This document shows, in pieces, positions 14,101-24,900 of a DNA stretch of 64,000 nucleotides. The stretch is taken from assembly GCA_023238725.1 (NCBI GenBank), contig CM041533.1, positions 24,421,766 to 24,485,765 on the forward strand. The letters run 5' to 3'. The translations under genes and the position numbers were made by a program. This stretch comes from Scortum barcoo. Taxonomy: Eukaryota > Chordata > Actinopteri > Centrarchiformes > Terapontidae. The notes under the pieces are model-generated. The model was not told the origin of the DNA and searched no databases. It saw only the letters and a program-made list of their open reading frames with translations. Each line of letters opens with the position of its first letter. Positions within the stretch are counted from its first letter, which is position 1.

Positions 14101-17100
14101 GCAAGAGCGGGATATGCAATCACATGATCCAAAACAATAACATTCAGCAAAATGACTTGAAGAAATAAAGTTTAATCTTCTACGCGCTGATAAGGCCACA
14201 TGAGCCAATTAAACCCACAGCCATTAGTCAGCTGACTCAAACCCTGGAGGATGGAGAATGAAATACTGGCCAATCAATCAATCAACCAAGCAATTGTGCA
14301 ATTTGGCCTCAGTACAATTTAAGTGCCGTATTTGAGGAGATAAAGTTGACATTTTCATCCTGCATGTTGAATTGTCTTTCTTCTTTGGGCGTGTGCAGTT
14401 AGAATAGGTTCTTTATATCCTGGTTATGTCTGTTTCTTCACTACTCCACTTGTGATGATTTCATAGCTCCCACCAGCAAAAAACAAAAGAGGACAGTGGA
14501 GCTTTATACTGTATGTGTTTTTTCCTCTGCTGAATTCCCAGACATAGTCCTAAAGTGGTGAAGGCAGCGTCTCAAGTGCTGAACAGCATGTGGCAATACA
14601 GAGACCTCCGCAGCCTCTACAAAAAGGTAAAGACTCTGGCTGGATTAACACCGGAAATGTCATGTTGATGTCTCAGCAGATACTACTGACAGACCGATAA
14701 CTGAGTCGTGATGGTACCTTTGCGACACGTGGATTATTCCTAACAGCATCTCATCTCCTCTCTCCTCTTTTCATCTTGTTTTTCTTCTTATCTCTCCTGT
14801 CTCTTCCTTTACCTTTCTTCTCTCCTCTTCTTCAGGATGGCTATTCCCAGTACCATTTTGTCGGCTCTTCCTCCACAATAGAGAGAGACAGGCAGCGACC
14901 TTATTCTTCCTCTCGTACTCCGTCCATCTCTCCCGTGCGGACCTCACCCAACAATCGATCAGGTGAGTCTACCCTGCTCTCCTGTTTTCCCTTTTGTCCT
15001 CTATCACTCTCTCCATCAGTACAGTCCAGTCAAAGAAACACCAGCCCAAATGAGCCGGAGGCCGCTTTAACCTTCACACTACAGTGGCTGCCGACAAATT
15101 ATTCTGCTCTCAAGCAAATTCCTCCACCGTGCCTCCTAAGAGAAGTTTCTGTCCTTGCATTGTTGTATAAGGGAGCCCCTCTCCCCACAGCAACACCAAC
15201 GCTGATCTGATACACTGCAGCTCGTAGTTTGAATGTTGCATAATTCAGTCCCACTGTTTTGCAGACACACATCCTATACTGAGCATACAAGAGGCAGTGA
15301 GTCAGAACACCCCTTATTACTTTTTCATCTGAAATTGCAAAAGTAAATCCACAAGAAATGCACAATTAGTGGATTGCCCTCACGTCCAGTATGAGTACAT
15401 GCTCTGCTCACTGCTAAGGGAAAGACACTTTTAAATGAAATATTGAAATGCCAAAATATCACTCAAATTGGGCCAGATTGTTGAGGAGGGGGATGTTTTA
15501 CCATTCACCGAGCTGAAACCAACTTTTAGGGCTTACCTATACAGGTTTCATGCAATATATTCCGCTACAAGACACATTTAAGACTGAAGGAGTGTTTCAC
15601 TGTTTCTATGATTTGTCATGACACTGAATGATTGGTATGATTTTTATAAAACCAACATCAGGGAGATATGTTGCTATGTACTTGTAAGTCAATACACAAT
15701 TCAAGCCAGTTTGAAATGACTACATGTGAGAGCATTTGAATAGGTTTCTTGAGACCACCTATATTAGAAAAACAAAAACAGAACAGGATTTATGAGGCTG
15801 TCATCTGACAGTGGCAAAATGATAAACAATTGGAAGCTAATTTCACATTTTCTATTTTGTCTCGCAGTTTACAATTGTGTGAGCAGATGGTCCGTCGTGC
15901 CATTTGTTCAATTTCCCTGCTGTGGACATTTTTCACATACAAAAGAAAGCTTTCCATTGTGTTTATAAAGCCTCAGCAGTGTGTACATTTCCACAACATT
16001 TGTTTACCGCAGAGCCAGGCAGACATTAATTGGGTGTGTAGGCAATGGTAGACTGTAACTAAGTACATTTAGTAAAGTACCGTACCTAAGTAAGTACAAA
16101 TTTGAGGTACTTGTACTTTACTTGAATATTTACATTTTATGCAGCTTTGAATTTCTATTCCACTACACCACAGAGATAAATACTGTACTTTGTGCTCCAC
16201 TGCTTTGTCTTGCAGATTTAGTTACTTTTCAGTTAATTCTTCCTACCCTTCCTCTTTGGCACAAAACATTTATCGCCATATTTGGTGATTTTGAATGTGA
16301 CATTAACGCCTATGAATCTGATTAACTAAAGGTTGAAGTGTTCCCTTATGGGCAGACAGCATTTTCTTCTTTATGATTTATGTACCCAGCAGGATTTTAA
16401 GTAGTTAAAGAGCCCAACCATACACATTAATGCAGCACAAACATCAGGTATAATAGTAAAACACTGACAGGGAACATTTTTCCACACTCTGAGGACTTTT
16501 ACTTAAGTATAGTTTTGAATGCAGGACTTGTAGTAGAGCATGGTCACAGTGTGGAAATATTGATCTAAAGGATCTGAATACTTCCTCCACCACTGCACGT
16601 AGGTGCCGATAGTCCAATAGACTGTTGATATTAGCATAGCGTTAATGAGTGTATGGATCAGTGCTTCAGTGCTAACGGTGTTAAAACGTACAAAGAAAGA
16701 GAAAAGAGAAAGCGACAGATGCAGCCATACAAACGGGCTGACAGGCTGCAACATAGCCAGCAACGTCTATGCAAAACGCTGCTGATAATGATTTGAATAT
16801 TAGAGGGAACGTTACCAGACCATATGGCACTGAATCAATAGCCAGGTTTCCTCCAACATGGTTAACCAGATCTAACTAATTATTTTTGTCTCTGTCCCAC
16901 CGTCCCCTCTCTGTTAATCATTTATTATTTTCTCTTAACTGCATATTTTCTATGACTTTTTTTTCCTTTTGGCCTGTTTGGTACACTTTTTGGTGAGTAA
17001 TGCCAAGACAGACAGAGATTAACAGGCCAGTGGGAGTTTAAAATGGTGAAAATGTGTACATGTAGTAAATGCAGGTGGAGAGAGAGTGGCCTGCAGCCAG

Positions 17101-20100
17101 ACAGAGAGAAGGACACAAAGGCAAGAGTAAATCAGAAACAGGGAGGAGGGATGACTCAGTACTTGCCTCTTTGAAATTACACCCTGCTCAAAAAGATAGA
17201 TTTCTTAAGAACGGCACAATACCCACCGAACCACAATACAAACAGACCCAGAGTCCCCGTTTTTCACTCATTTCAGGGTGATAGTTAAAAGAAATACATG
17301 CAATGTGCAAGTCTCAGAGTCTCGAGCACTTAAATGCAAAAAAAACCCGAGGCTCAGAAAAGTACAACTTCCCCTGTGAAAGGACTCCAGTGTAGCTTAA
17401 ATACTTGTTCTTCCCTTTGTAGTATCCTCCTTATGAATGTAGCAGTTTACTAGTAATGTGTTGATTAAGGATTGAGGGATAAAGATATTTCCGTGTGTGT
17501 GTGTGTGTGTGTGTGCATGTGCGTGCATGTAGCGCGCCCTAAGCTTCCCCAGAGAGATGATGGCGCTGAAGGAGAGGAAGGCAGACTACGAGTCGACTGG
17601 CAATAATGCCAGTTACCATGGCAACAAGGGCGAACACACATCCCGGAAGGACGCCATGACAGGTAGGAATTCCACACTGCACGTCTAACACAAAAACACA
17701 CTTCTCCCATCGAGTTAATGTGTTTTCATCTTAGCGCATAGCTTTGCAGTAACTCTTGTAGGTAATAGTAAAGGAAGAGTCGTATGGAAACATGCTAATT
17801 AGTTTTGAGAAAATCAATATCAGTACAATAAGTATGAAGCTGGAGCCAAGAGATGGTTAGCCTAGCTTAGCACGTTGACTGGAAACAGCTAATCTGACTG
17901 GATTGTGATTTCTTGCTACCTGGCTGCTGGATGGAGCTTCATATGTATTCAGACATTAAACTGTTATCGATCTTCTCCTCTGTCAGCAAAGAAGCGTGTT
18001 CCCCAAAGTGTTAGACTATCCTTTTTAAGTGAACATTTGAGTGCAATACAAACATACAGCTTAAGCTACTTAGAGGAAGTCAACATTTTCGAGTGGTCCC
18101 TCACAAATCAGGGGACTGCAGGCAGAGTTAAGCTCCTAAAATAAATAGAGGCTTTAATCAGTGCTTTAATGTTGTTTTCATCACGGTTTTCAGTGAGGGT
18201 TTCATTTTTGAACACTGACGTGGGAAACACTGAGTTCCATGCTCTCCTTTATCATCGCCATCCATCGTCATTAAATTCTTTTATCTTAATGAAAAATTTG
18301 TCACATCCACCTGATAATGCTGACAGCCTGCCCACGCTCTTCTGCCTTCGCAGCAAGATCTGAACAAATGGTTCAGAGAAACATTCATCTGAAGTCCTCG
18401 TCTTGTCTGTCTCTGCAGGTCAAATGACCGGTGGGTCCTCCACGCTGCTCAGAGGGGCGTATGTGTCGCCTACTGATGACCTGAAGTATAATCAAGTAAG
18501 ACACGCCACTCCTCTGTGTTAAACATGTTTATGATTACATGACATATACTGCTGTTGTCCCCTAAAACTGTGATCTCTTTATTCACTCGTCTCCTTATTG
18601 AATATTGCCAGAAGACATACTACGAATTTGCTCTTAGAATATTTACTTGATGTATTACTCCTCCTAGCTCTAAACTGAAGTGGCAGAAGAGGGCATTAGC
18701 CATGAAACAAACATGGTGTTAAAAATGAAAACACCAAAGGCCGATTTATTATTGTAATTCAACTTTTAAGCATCCCAAGACACATTCAAGACACATTGCT
18801 TATACATTTGAAGACCCAAAACACTCAATATCCTGATGGACTAGAAGAACCCTCTGTCAGTCTCTTGTCCATTTTTTTGCATCTCTCTTGATGCTGGTGT
18901 TCTCTGTGCTGCACTGGAAGCTCTTCTTACCTCTTTATGACTCACATCACCTTAAACAGAAGGAACTGCTGTAAACTAACCCTGTAAAGAATTGTAGATG
19001 GAGACAAAATATCACAGCAAAACTAGTCCTTTTATTATATGTGAATTTAATAGTGACACCAAAGGCCATAAAAATACTACCAAGTCCAAAAGGGTCATAG
19101 TACACTTCCGTTTAGCCCCATTTATGCTTTACTGCAGTGAGTTGCTCTCAGAGTTTGGCATTCAGTTCTGCATTGTTGGCAGTAAAGGCCTTTCATATTA
19201 CCCATCACACCCTTTGGCAGTGACATCTGAGGCTGGTTGTATTTCTAAACCTACAACTTGCCACTGATGGACATCACCTCTGACCAATCAGCTAAACTAG
19301 CTGATCGAAGGCCAGCTGCCATCTTGTTATAAACAAGACACTGTGTTACAGCAAACTACATTTAGTAGTTTGGGCTGAACTGATAAACTATTGCTGCTAA
19401 TTTACCCTGGCTGACTTTGGGAGACTGGCTTTTGATTGGAAATGTATGACATTATTTTCATAGTGTTTCTAAGAAACAAGTCTCTAACAGGTGTGCAAAG
19501 TCTGTTTTACTAATTAATAATTTTCATGAGCCATTTGTCTGCCAATTATTACTTTATTAATGGTTTGGTCCACACAGTCAAAAATAGTGTGTAACAGTGT
19601 TTCAGTGCCAGAAAATATTCACTGCTGATAAACTGGAAAACACTTAACATTGCAGGCCTCTAATTTTGTTTTTTATCATCCGACACATGACATGTGTCCA
19701 GATATCTGGTAAATTCTGCTGGCAAACAGAACAATTGCTAACATTACTAATATACTGTCCATAAGAGGGCTTCCATGCTCTTAAACCATGCTGCCAGTTT
19801 TTACTGGCACTAGCTTCTCTATGTCCAGAATCTTGTGTCATGCTTGCTAAGCTAGAGCTGGCAGGTGTCTATCAACATGTGGTGTGTTATAGAAGAGGCA
19901 CATTCAAATTGGCATTGAAAATGTCCACTTTATAAGTGGATAATAAGTGCATTATATTTGAATGCTCAAATTGTCTGAAAACTGTCTTTTTGGCAGTGTG
20001 CTTTCAGACCCATAGCTGCATGCACAGCCTGAATATTATACAGGGTGTTTTTTAGTTTGTGCAAAACAAATGGACCTCATGTTGCTTTTCTCTCAATCAT

Positions 20101-20381
20101 GTTTGCTCTTTTTACAGGTCTCTTCTCAAGGCTTGCCCTCAGAGCCCTACCCTCCTTTCCAAAACCCTCCCCCACCAGAGGGTGGCAACTATGAGGACCA
20201 GGCCTTCTACGAGAACCAGGTTCATACGGGAGGACGCCCCCCGCAGGGTGATCTCAACATGCACCTGCAGGGCCTCAAATCCACCGGCAACTATGTAGAC
20301 TTCTACTCAGCCTCAAGGCCCTACAGCGAGCTCAACTATGAGACCAGCCACTATCCAGCCTCACCAGACTCCTGGGTGTAA
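4038..20381 (+). CDS. ctnnd2: catenin delta-2 (delta-catenin/NPRAP), 3' part, 10 exons
   Basis: Delta-catenin is a p120-family armadillo protein of neuronal adherens junctions and synapses; it binds cadherin tails and PDZ proteins. Coding exons: 4038-4155, 5387-5569, 9767-9940, 10320-10470, 12132-12381, 14542-14626, 14836-14962, 17533-17662, 18419-18495, 20118-20381. All are flanked by AG/GT. Phases agree except at 14962/17533. The translation (about 519 residues) follows human CTNND2 closely. It contains the armadillo segment with NVSSAGEEARRRMRE, the poly-lysine stretch after CWG, HEVITKNMENTKALRDAGG, SQVLNSMWQYRDLRSLYKK and the C-terminal PDZ ligand DSWV. The 5' exons (N-terminus, first armadillo repeats) are outside the window. 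Teleosts may have two copies (a/b); I cannot tell which this is. ARVCF also ends in DSWV, but the upstream sequence fits CTNND2. Confidence 0.95.
5387..5569 (+). CDS. ctnnd2: ctnnd2 exon with poly-lysine motif
   Basis: In phase, 61 codons, from TVENCVCILRNLSYRL to the GHDQ before the donor. It encodes part of an armadillo repeat and then the inter-repeat loop with the basic run CWGKKKKKKK, built from AAG/AAA codons. In delta-catenins this lysine-rich loop is a recognised feature and possible nuclear-localisation or lipid-binding patch. The acceptor follows a long pyrimidine tract. Confidence 0.93.
5570..9766 (+). other. ctnnd2: ctnnd2 intron, 4.2 kb
   Basis: No exon, RNA gene or recognisable transposon was seen. 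There is a short C homopolymer near 6592-6600 and pyrimidine/purine-rich stretches at 7.8-8.1 kb. The latter produce spurious minus-strand open frames. Confidence 0.6.
10471..12131 (+). other. ctnnd2: ctnnd2 intron with long GT repeat
   Basis: It contains a T homopolymer (10614-10628) and a 48-bp (TG)n at 11103-11150. Nothing else is identifiable. Confidence 0.6.
11103..11150. repeat. (TG)n microsatellite, 48 bp
   Basis: Uninterrupted TG dinucleotide array of 24 units, the longest dinucleotide array in the window. It should be length-polymorphic. Confidence 0.97.
12132..12381 (+). CDS. ctnnd2: ctnnd2 exon with Asn/Ser/Gly insertion
   Basis: The exon starts with GT completing a glycine codon and ends in AA, completed by the next exon to lysine. 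The product runs KYAMRDLVHRLPGG, then a low-complexity run of four Asn, three Ser and six Gly, then MSDDTITAICCALHEVIT and the armadillo helix up to SKGDK. The mammalian protein has a much shorter Asn/Ser loop here. The insertion is coded by repeated AAC, AGC and GGN triplets, so triplet expansion is the likely origin. It falls in a loop between armadillo helices, so the fold should tolerate it. Confidence 0.92.
12382..14541 (+). other. ctnnd2: ctnnd2 intron, 2.2 kb
   Basis: No gene or known repeat was recognised. The segment around 14160-14340 has balanced base composition and homeobox-like AATTAA cores and could be conserved non-coding sequence; this cannot be tested here. Confidence 0.5.
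16043..16595. mobile_element. non-autonomous hAT-like element (MITE), fish type
   Basis: The left end, CAATGGTAGACTGTAACTAA, and the inverted right end, CAGTGGTGGAGGAAGTATTC, share a diverged CAGTGGTGGA-type terminus. Internal motifs such as GAGGTACTTGTACTTTACTT and TTTTGAATGCAGGACTT match an abundant percomorph interspersed element I recognise. The flanking 8 bases, tgtgtagg at 16035-16042 and cacgtagg at 16596-16603, look like a decayed 8-bp target-site duplication, which suggests the hAT superfamily. No coding capacity. Confidence 0.75.
17493..17515. repeat. (GT)n at the ctnnd2 acceptor
   Basis: A 23-bp GT array lies 17 bases upstream of the exon at 17533 and occupies the polypyrimidine-tract position. 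Confidence 0.9.
17533..17662 (+). CDS. ctnnd2: ctnnd2 exon with phase conflict at its acceptor
   Basis: Read from CGC at 17533, the product is RALSFPREMMALKERKADYE followed by STGNNASYHGNKGEHTSRKD and AMT. This matches the human PREMISLKERK region. A TAG directly precedes the exon in this frame. Joining it directly to the phase-1 exon ending at 14962 shifts the frame and gives an early stop. The acceptor lies just after a (GT)n array, in place of a normal pyrimidine tract. Either a microexon is missing or a one- or two-base indel is present. Confidence 0.85.
17835..18035 (+). repeat. degraded percomorph interspersed repeat
   Basis: Motifs GGTTAGCCTAGCTTAGCA, GACTGGAAACAGCTA, GGAGCTTCATATG and TCGATCTTCTC, and a terminal AGTGTTAGACTATCCTTTTT, correspond in order to a common fish non-autonomous DNA repeat that I recognise. 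Boundaries are approximate and the copy is diverged. Confidence 0.55.
18496..20117 (+). other. ctnnd2: last ctnnd2 intron
   Basis: No exon or well-defined repeat was recognised. The acceptor before the last exon (tctttttacag) has a normal pyrimidine tract. Confidence 0.6.
20118..20381 (+). CDS. ctnnd2: ctnnd2 last coding exon, PDZ-ligand tail
   Basis: 87 codons plus a TAA stop, from VSSQGLPSEPYPPF to ELNYETSHYPASPDSWV. The last 30 residues match mammalian delta-catenin. The terminal DSWV is the class-II-like PDZ ligand that binds ERBIN, PSD-95-type and related proteins. The proximal part (proline-rich, GGNYEDQAFYENQ) is less conserved. Confidence 0.96.
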   Translation, partial: VSSQGLPSEPYPPFQNPPPPEGGNYEDQAFYENQVHTGGRPPQGDLNMHLQGLKSTGNYVDFYSASRPYSELNYETSHYPASPDSWV

Positions 20382-21950
20382 AGAGACAAGAGTGGGGGAG
20401 GAGGAGAAGGAGGAGAAGGAGAAGGACAGGATGGAAGAGGGAAAACAGGACGGTGAAGAAGTAGTTTAAAAGGAGGAGGAGAGAAGATGAGAGATTCCCT
20501 CCCTCCCCATCCTCCCTTGTAGTTCCCGAGTAGCATCATAGGTAGCAGGACGACAGAGGAGGAGGATGCAGGAAAAGAGACATGAAGAGAAAATCAAAGA
20601 CATTACACTGCTTCCAGGGAGATCTGAGGCAGGAGGGAGAGGGGACGAAGGAGAAACAGAAACGGAGGAGCGGCCATGCATGTGCATGCACACCACCAAC
20701 AAAACCGACAGACACATTTTCTTTCTGTGTTTAGTTTGTGATTAACTGCTGCTAGAGGGTTCAGCAGACAGAAAGAGCTCCTGCACCTGAAGGCCTCTGG
20801 ATACGGAAGGTAAAAAGGATGGGCATGATGAAGGGAAAGGTAGAAAAAAGTGGGGAGATATATGGAAATGAGGAAGGACAGTGAAAGAGAAAAATGGATG
20901 AGTAGACTCGGGGATGAAAAATTTTGGATTGCAAATAGAAAATGTGAAAGATAGCCAGGAGAAACCTGTAAATATGTGGTATAGCAACATGGCTTTTAGT
21001 AATGTGAAGCACAAGAAGCAGAGCTGTAGGACATGTAGGACGTCTGTCACACAAACATTTGTTTCTCTCTTTGGCTTCAGCGTGATGTTTCCTCCTCTGG
21101 ACTCTGGACTTTGTCATTTGTAACAAGTTTTTTTTTTCTTTTGTTGTGTTTCTACTTTTTTAATTCTCGATTCTAGTTGTATAGTATTTGATGTACACTG
21201 TACATTTACGGAGATGCATTGTGTACTGTACATTGCACTATTTTCTGTGTCATGTCAGGCCTTTTGCCATTGGGCCAACCTCACTTCCTCACTAACTACC
21301 CAGAATCCATCCCCCCCAAACACACACAAATACACACACGATTCGTGCACTCAGACTTTCAAAATTCATATCACAGCTACAGACGGATGTCAACGAGTCA
21401 CTACTGTGAAACATTAGATGTGAATTGGATAGTGAAGCATCAATTCTGTTAGGTCACGGTGCTCCTCTTACTGCCCTACACACAGTTTTCACAGGATAAT
21501 GAGTACAGCTGCCAAAATAGCTGAGGAGAGGCTCGAACAAATTAGCCTTTTCCATGACAAATCTCAAATTGTTTTGAGGCTAGCTTTTTTTTTTTTTTCT
21601 TTTTTTTTTTTTTTGGGCGGCTGTCTTTCCACATTAACACCTGAAATCCCCTTTTTGTTCCCATGCCCCCTTCCTATGGGTGAACTGTGCTCATTGTGTA
21701 TATAACCGTGCCAAACAAGGGTTACTTCCCCTCAGCCGAAGGTGGGGGAGTTGGGTGGAGGACAGGGGTGTATTATAGGGTCCAAATTCGGCTGAAGCTC
21801 TCGGGTGAACATCCTTGCGGTTCTAACGATGCCAGTTTGTAAATGCTTTGGTTTTTCTAAACTGTGTTTTACTGGGATGAAAACTGTAATTGCACCGGGA
21901 CATGGGAGAAAAACATAAAAATAAAACATAAAAAAAAAACAAACAAACAA
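20382..21950 (+). other. ctnnd2: ctnnd2 3' UTR (predicted)
   Basis: It follows the stop codon with a purine-rich block (GGAGGAGAAGG repeats at 20395-20490). It contains T homopolymers at 21585-21614 and reaches an AATAAA at 21920-21925 followed by A-rich sequence. The exact cleavage site is not visible. A 19-A genomic tract at 22051-22069 lies just beyond. Confidence 0.6.
21920..21925 (+). promoter_or_regulatory. ctnnd2: candidate poly(A) signal of ctnnd2
   Basis: A canonical AATAAA about 1.54 kb after the stop codon, the best candidate before the intergenic region. Confidence 0.5.
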
Positions 21951-24900
21951 GAAAATCACGGAGGGACTGTGACCGGGCGGAGCATCGCCTCCTCCAAAGT
22001 TGTACAAAATTAGTTGATTTCTGTGTTGTAAAATAATTAATGTTTGAAGTAAAAAAAAAAAAAAAAAAACTTTTCTGAGAGATGGGTGGCAATTCTAACT
22101 TCATGGTAGACAAAACTGTTAATAGAGTACGGATATATATTATATAAATATAAATATATATACTTTTTATGTGCAGATGTGGATGTCACTTATAGCAGCA
22201 ACATTATGGAAAAAGACTTGTTAAAAAAAAAAAACAGCTACATGTAGGAATTTTGTTCACATTTTATTTTCTGGTCAACACACTAAATTGTCGACTTTGT
22301 GTAGTAATGTTGTTGCTATGTGGAGTAGAGTAGACCAGGGCCCAGGGATCCACGTTGTCACTGAAGCGGTCTGAAAAGGTGCTACATCTGTGAGTAAGTA
22401 TTATATAAGTATTCCCCCCTCAGCACCTCGTTTTTGCATTGATAAGACTATTGGTCATCAACAGTGAGTTCTGATCATGTCACAGGTTTTAAACTTCTTA
22501 ACAGAAAACAATCACTTAAGTTTGATTCCTCCTATAACTGTGTTTCCTGTGCATGACCCCCCCCTGCCCTCCACCTCCAAATTCTGATCTATTGGTCTCA
22601 TGATGCTAAATAGCAGACACTGCACCCATGGATGCACGTAAAGTCAGTAAATCAGAAGGGAAATGATGATTTATTTTATCTTGTTTTATGTGAGAGGCTA
22701 AATTGCAAGGTGTGACAACAGACCCTGGTTCTCCCTACCCACTGCTGTTTAGAAGTCCTAGAGGTCATCATCCGATGCTTGACAAATGACTCATAATACA
22801 ACTGTCCCCACGAAAACACTGGATGAAAAACAGACGTACTGTATTTGTAAGTGAGCATCTGGAAACTGACAACGTTATGTATGTCCTTGTGATCCTTAGG
22901 CAGAAAAAACCTGACTATAAGACCTGTATGGAGATATAACGTCGGTAACCTTTTTGTTGCTAGACCAAACGTGTTTTAAAAAGAAAATTGTGAATCTTTC
23001 TATTGCCTCAAACAGATTGCAACTGCTCCAAAAAAATATAAACGGACCATCGAAGAACCTCTGACTTTGGGAGTTGTTTGTTCTGCTGCTAAAAAAAAGT
23101 GTCTGTTTTTCAGTGTTAAATAACAGCAATACTGCTGCTATACTCTGTTTTAACCATGAGTCTTGTAGAATATACAGATTTTTTTATAGTATTCCTAAAG
23201 CACACCTCACATTCTTACTTTAAAATCTTACTTTTGCTTTCCTCTCCTCCAGTACAATATGCAAATTCACTAACTACAACTTGTAACTTGCTTGCGAAAG
23301 CTAATCCATTACAGTGAACATGTTGCTTTCATTTTTCAGTCACTTATTGTTGTGTGGTCCTTTATTTTCGAGGGGGGACCATTTTTCAAGTCTTTCCTGG
23401 GCAGTGCATTCAGGGACACTCCACTCCTGAAAATTGGTCATCAGCTGCCAAAGAGCAGTGTACTGATGAGCTATATTGTTGGAAGACTTGATGCAAGAGA
23501 AGGCAGACGCATCATGAAGTAGTCATAGTCTGGTTTGGATTTAGAAATACTTGAAATGCTAAAGTAGTGGGTAACAATGTAAATTAGTTAGTTAAAAGCA
23601 TTATTCCCTTAAAATCGTGATTACATTTCTGAGAAAAAAAACCTGTTTCAGGCTAACTGTGAAAGTCTGATACCTTTCCATACATTTGTGCATAAAACGA
23701 AGACTCCAAATATAATGAAAATGAGCATTACCTGCACTTATAAACAAAGGAAGTGGTGCTTGCAGCATAAAAACCTCACCAGGGTGCCAGGTGACCAGTG
23801 ACACTGGGCAGGAAAGGCGAGCGTAGATGACGGGTCGAGGGCCGAGACAACTTAGTGTCAAAACTCCCACGAGACTAAGATCAGGATAATAGAAATGCTG
23901 AGACACTGGACTCAAGTGTTACTGCCTCGTCCCGTTTGAATTTGGTTTGAAATACAGGGATGTGTTGAAAAGAACACTTCAACTTCTGATGCTTTTGGGA
24001 CAGTAAATGAAATGGTGTGAAAAATCTTCCATAGAAAAACTGAATGATGCCGTCTCTTGTACAGCGGCCGCAGAGGAAACGACATTGAATCCTTTTAAAA
24101 TGGAACTGCAATGAGATAATCTCTTATTCAGTGGTGTGTGTGTGCATGAGTTGCACTTCAAGTCATATGTCAATATGTGCAGGAGAATGTCCAGGTCCTT
24201 GTCTGCACATACCTTTGACGTACACGTGTTACTCTTAATGCTGCATGCAACTACACTATGTTACCATCTGAAGGGTCATGAGTGCTCTCTAGTGGTCATT
24301 AAAGAAACTGCAGCACAGGTCAGGGTGGCAGCCATTTTAGTCTTTGAGACCTGAGTTCTGCATGGCTCTCTGCAGATAGATCACCACACCACAGGCACAG
24401 ATCTGATCTTTTGATCTGAGCTTTCTTCTACACATGCACCGTTGGAGCGCAGAACAAAGCACGGGTGAGGTGTCGCTCGCAGCTCCAGAGACTAGAGGCG
24501 GGCCGAAGTGCATCTTTCTCCTTATCTCAGCTACACCACAAATATTCTTTGCAGGACACCTGTAGTTAAAAACCACATGCTGCAGACTGCAAGCTGTATT
24601 GATAAATTCTGCCTCAGGCTGCCAGTCTACTACCATACAGTATTTTTCTGTTGCTGAGGTAACAAAGCAAAAGACTAGAGGTCTGAAATGTTTCAACTCA
24701 GCATGCATTGACAAGGAAGTTGCCAGGTATGATTAGTGGGTCCACTGAAATAATAATCTTCAGTATTTTTATGGTTTCCAGAGCAGATATTTTAGCGTTT
24801 CTGTTGTCAATAAGCAGAGTTTGTGTCACTTAGGAGATCTCTGTTGTGATTCAGCTTCTGAGGCCTAACAGCCAGTCTGCAAGAGGAAACTCCCTCCAGA

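Larger units (their letters stand above)
14963..17532 (+). other. ctnnd2: ctnnd2 intron where a microexon may be missing
   Basis: The upstream exon ends in phase 1 (TCA G|gtgagt). The downstream exon's first usable acceptor (gcatgtag|) is in frame only from phase 0. A microexon of 2+3n bases in this intron would reconcile them. I could not locate one by eye. The intron also contains a hAT-like non-autonomous element (16043-16595). Confidence 0.5.

Noticed and set aside
22051..22069. 19-A tract considered as the tail of a retroposed copy
   Set aside because: No upstream retrocopy or target duplication was seen; it is most likely simple sequence near the ctnnd2 3' end.
23601..23915. Minus-strand 104-codon frame between ctnnd2 and ankrd33b, considered as a DAP exon
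   Set aside because: No similarity to DAP or another family I know, and no consistent splice structure.
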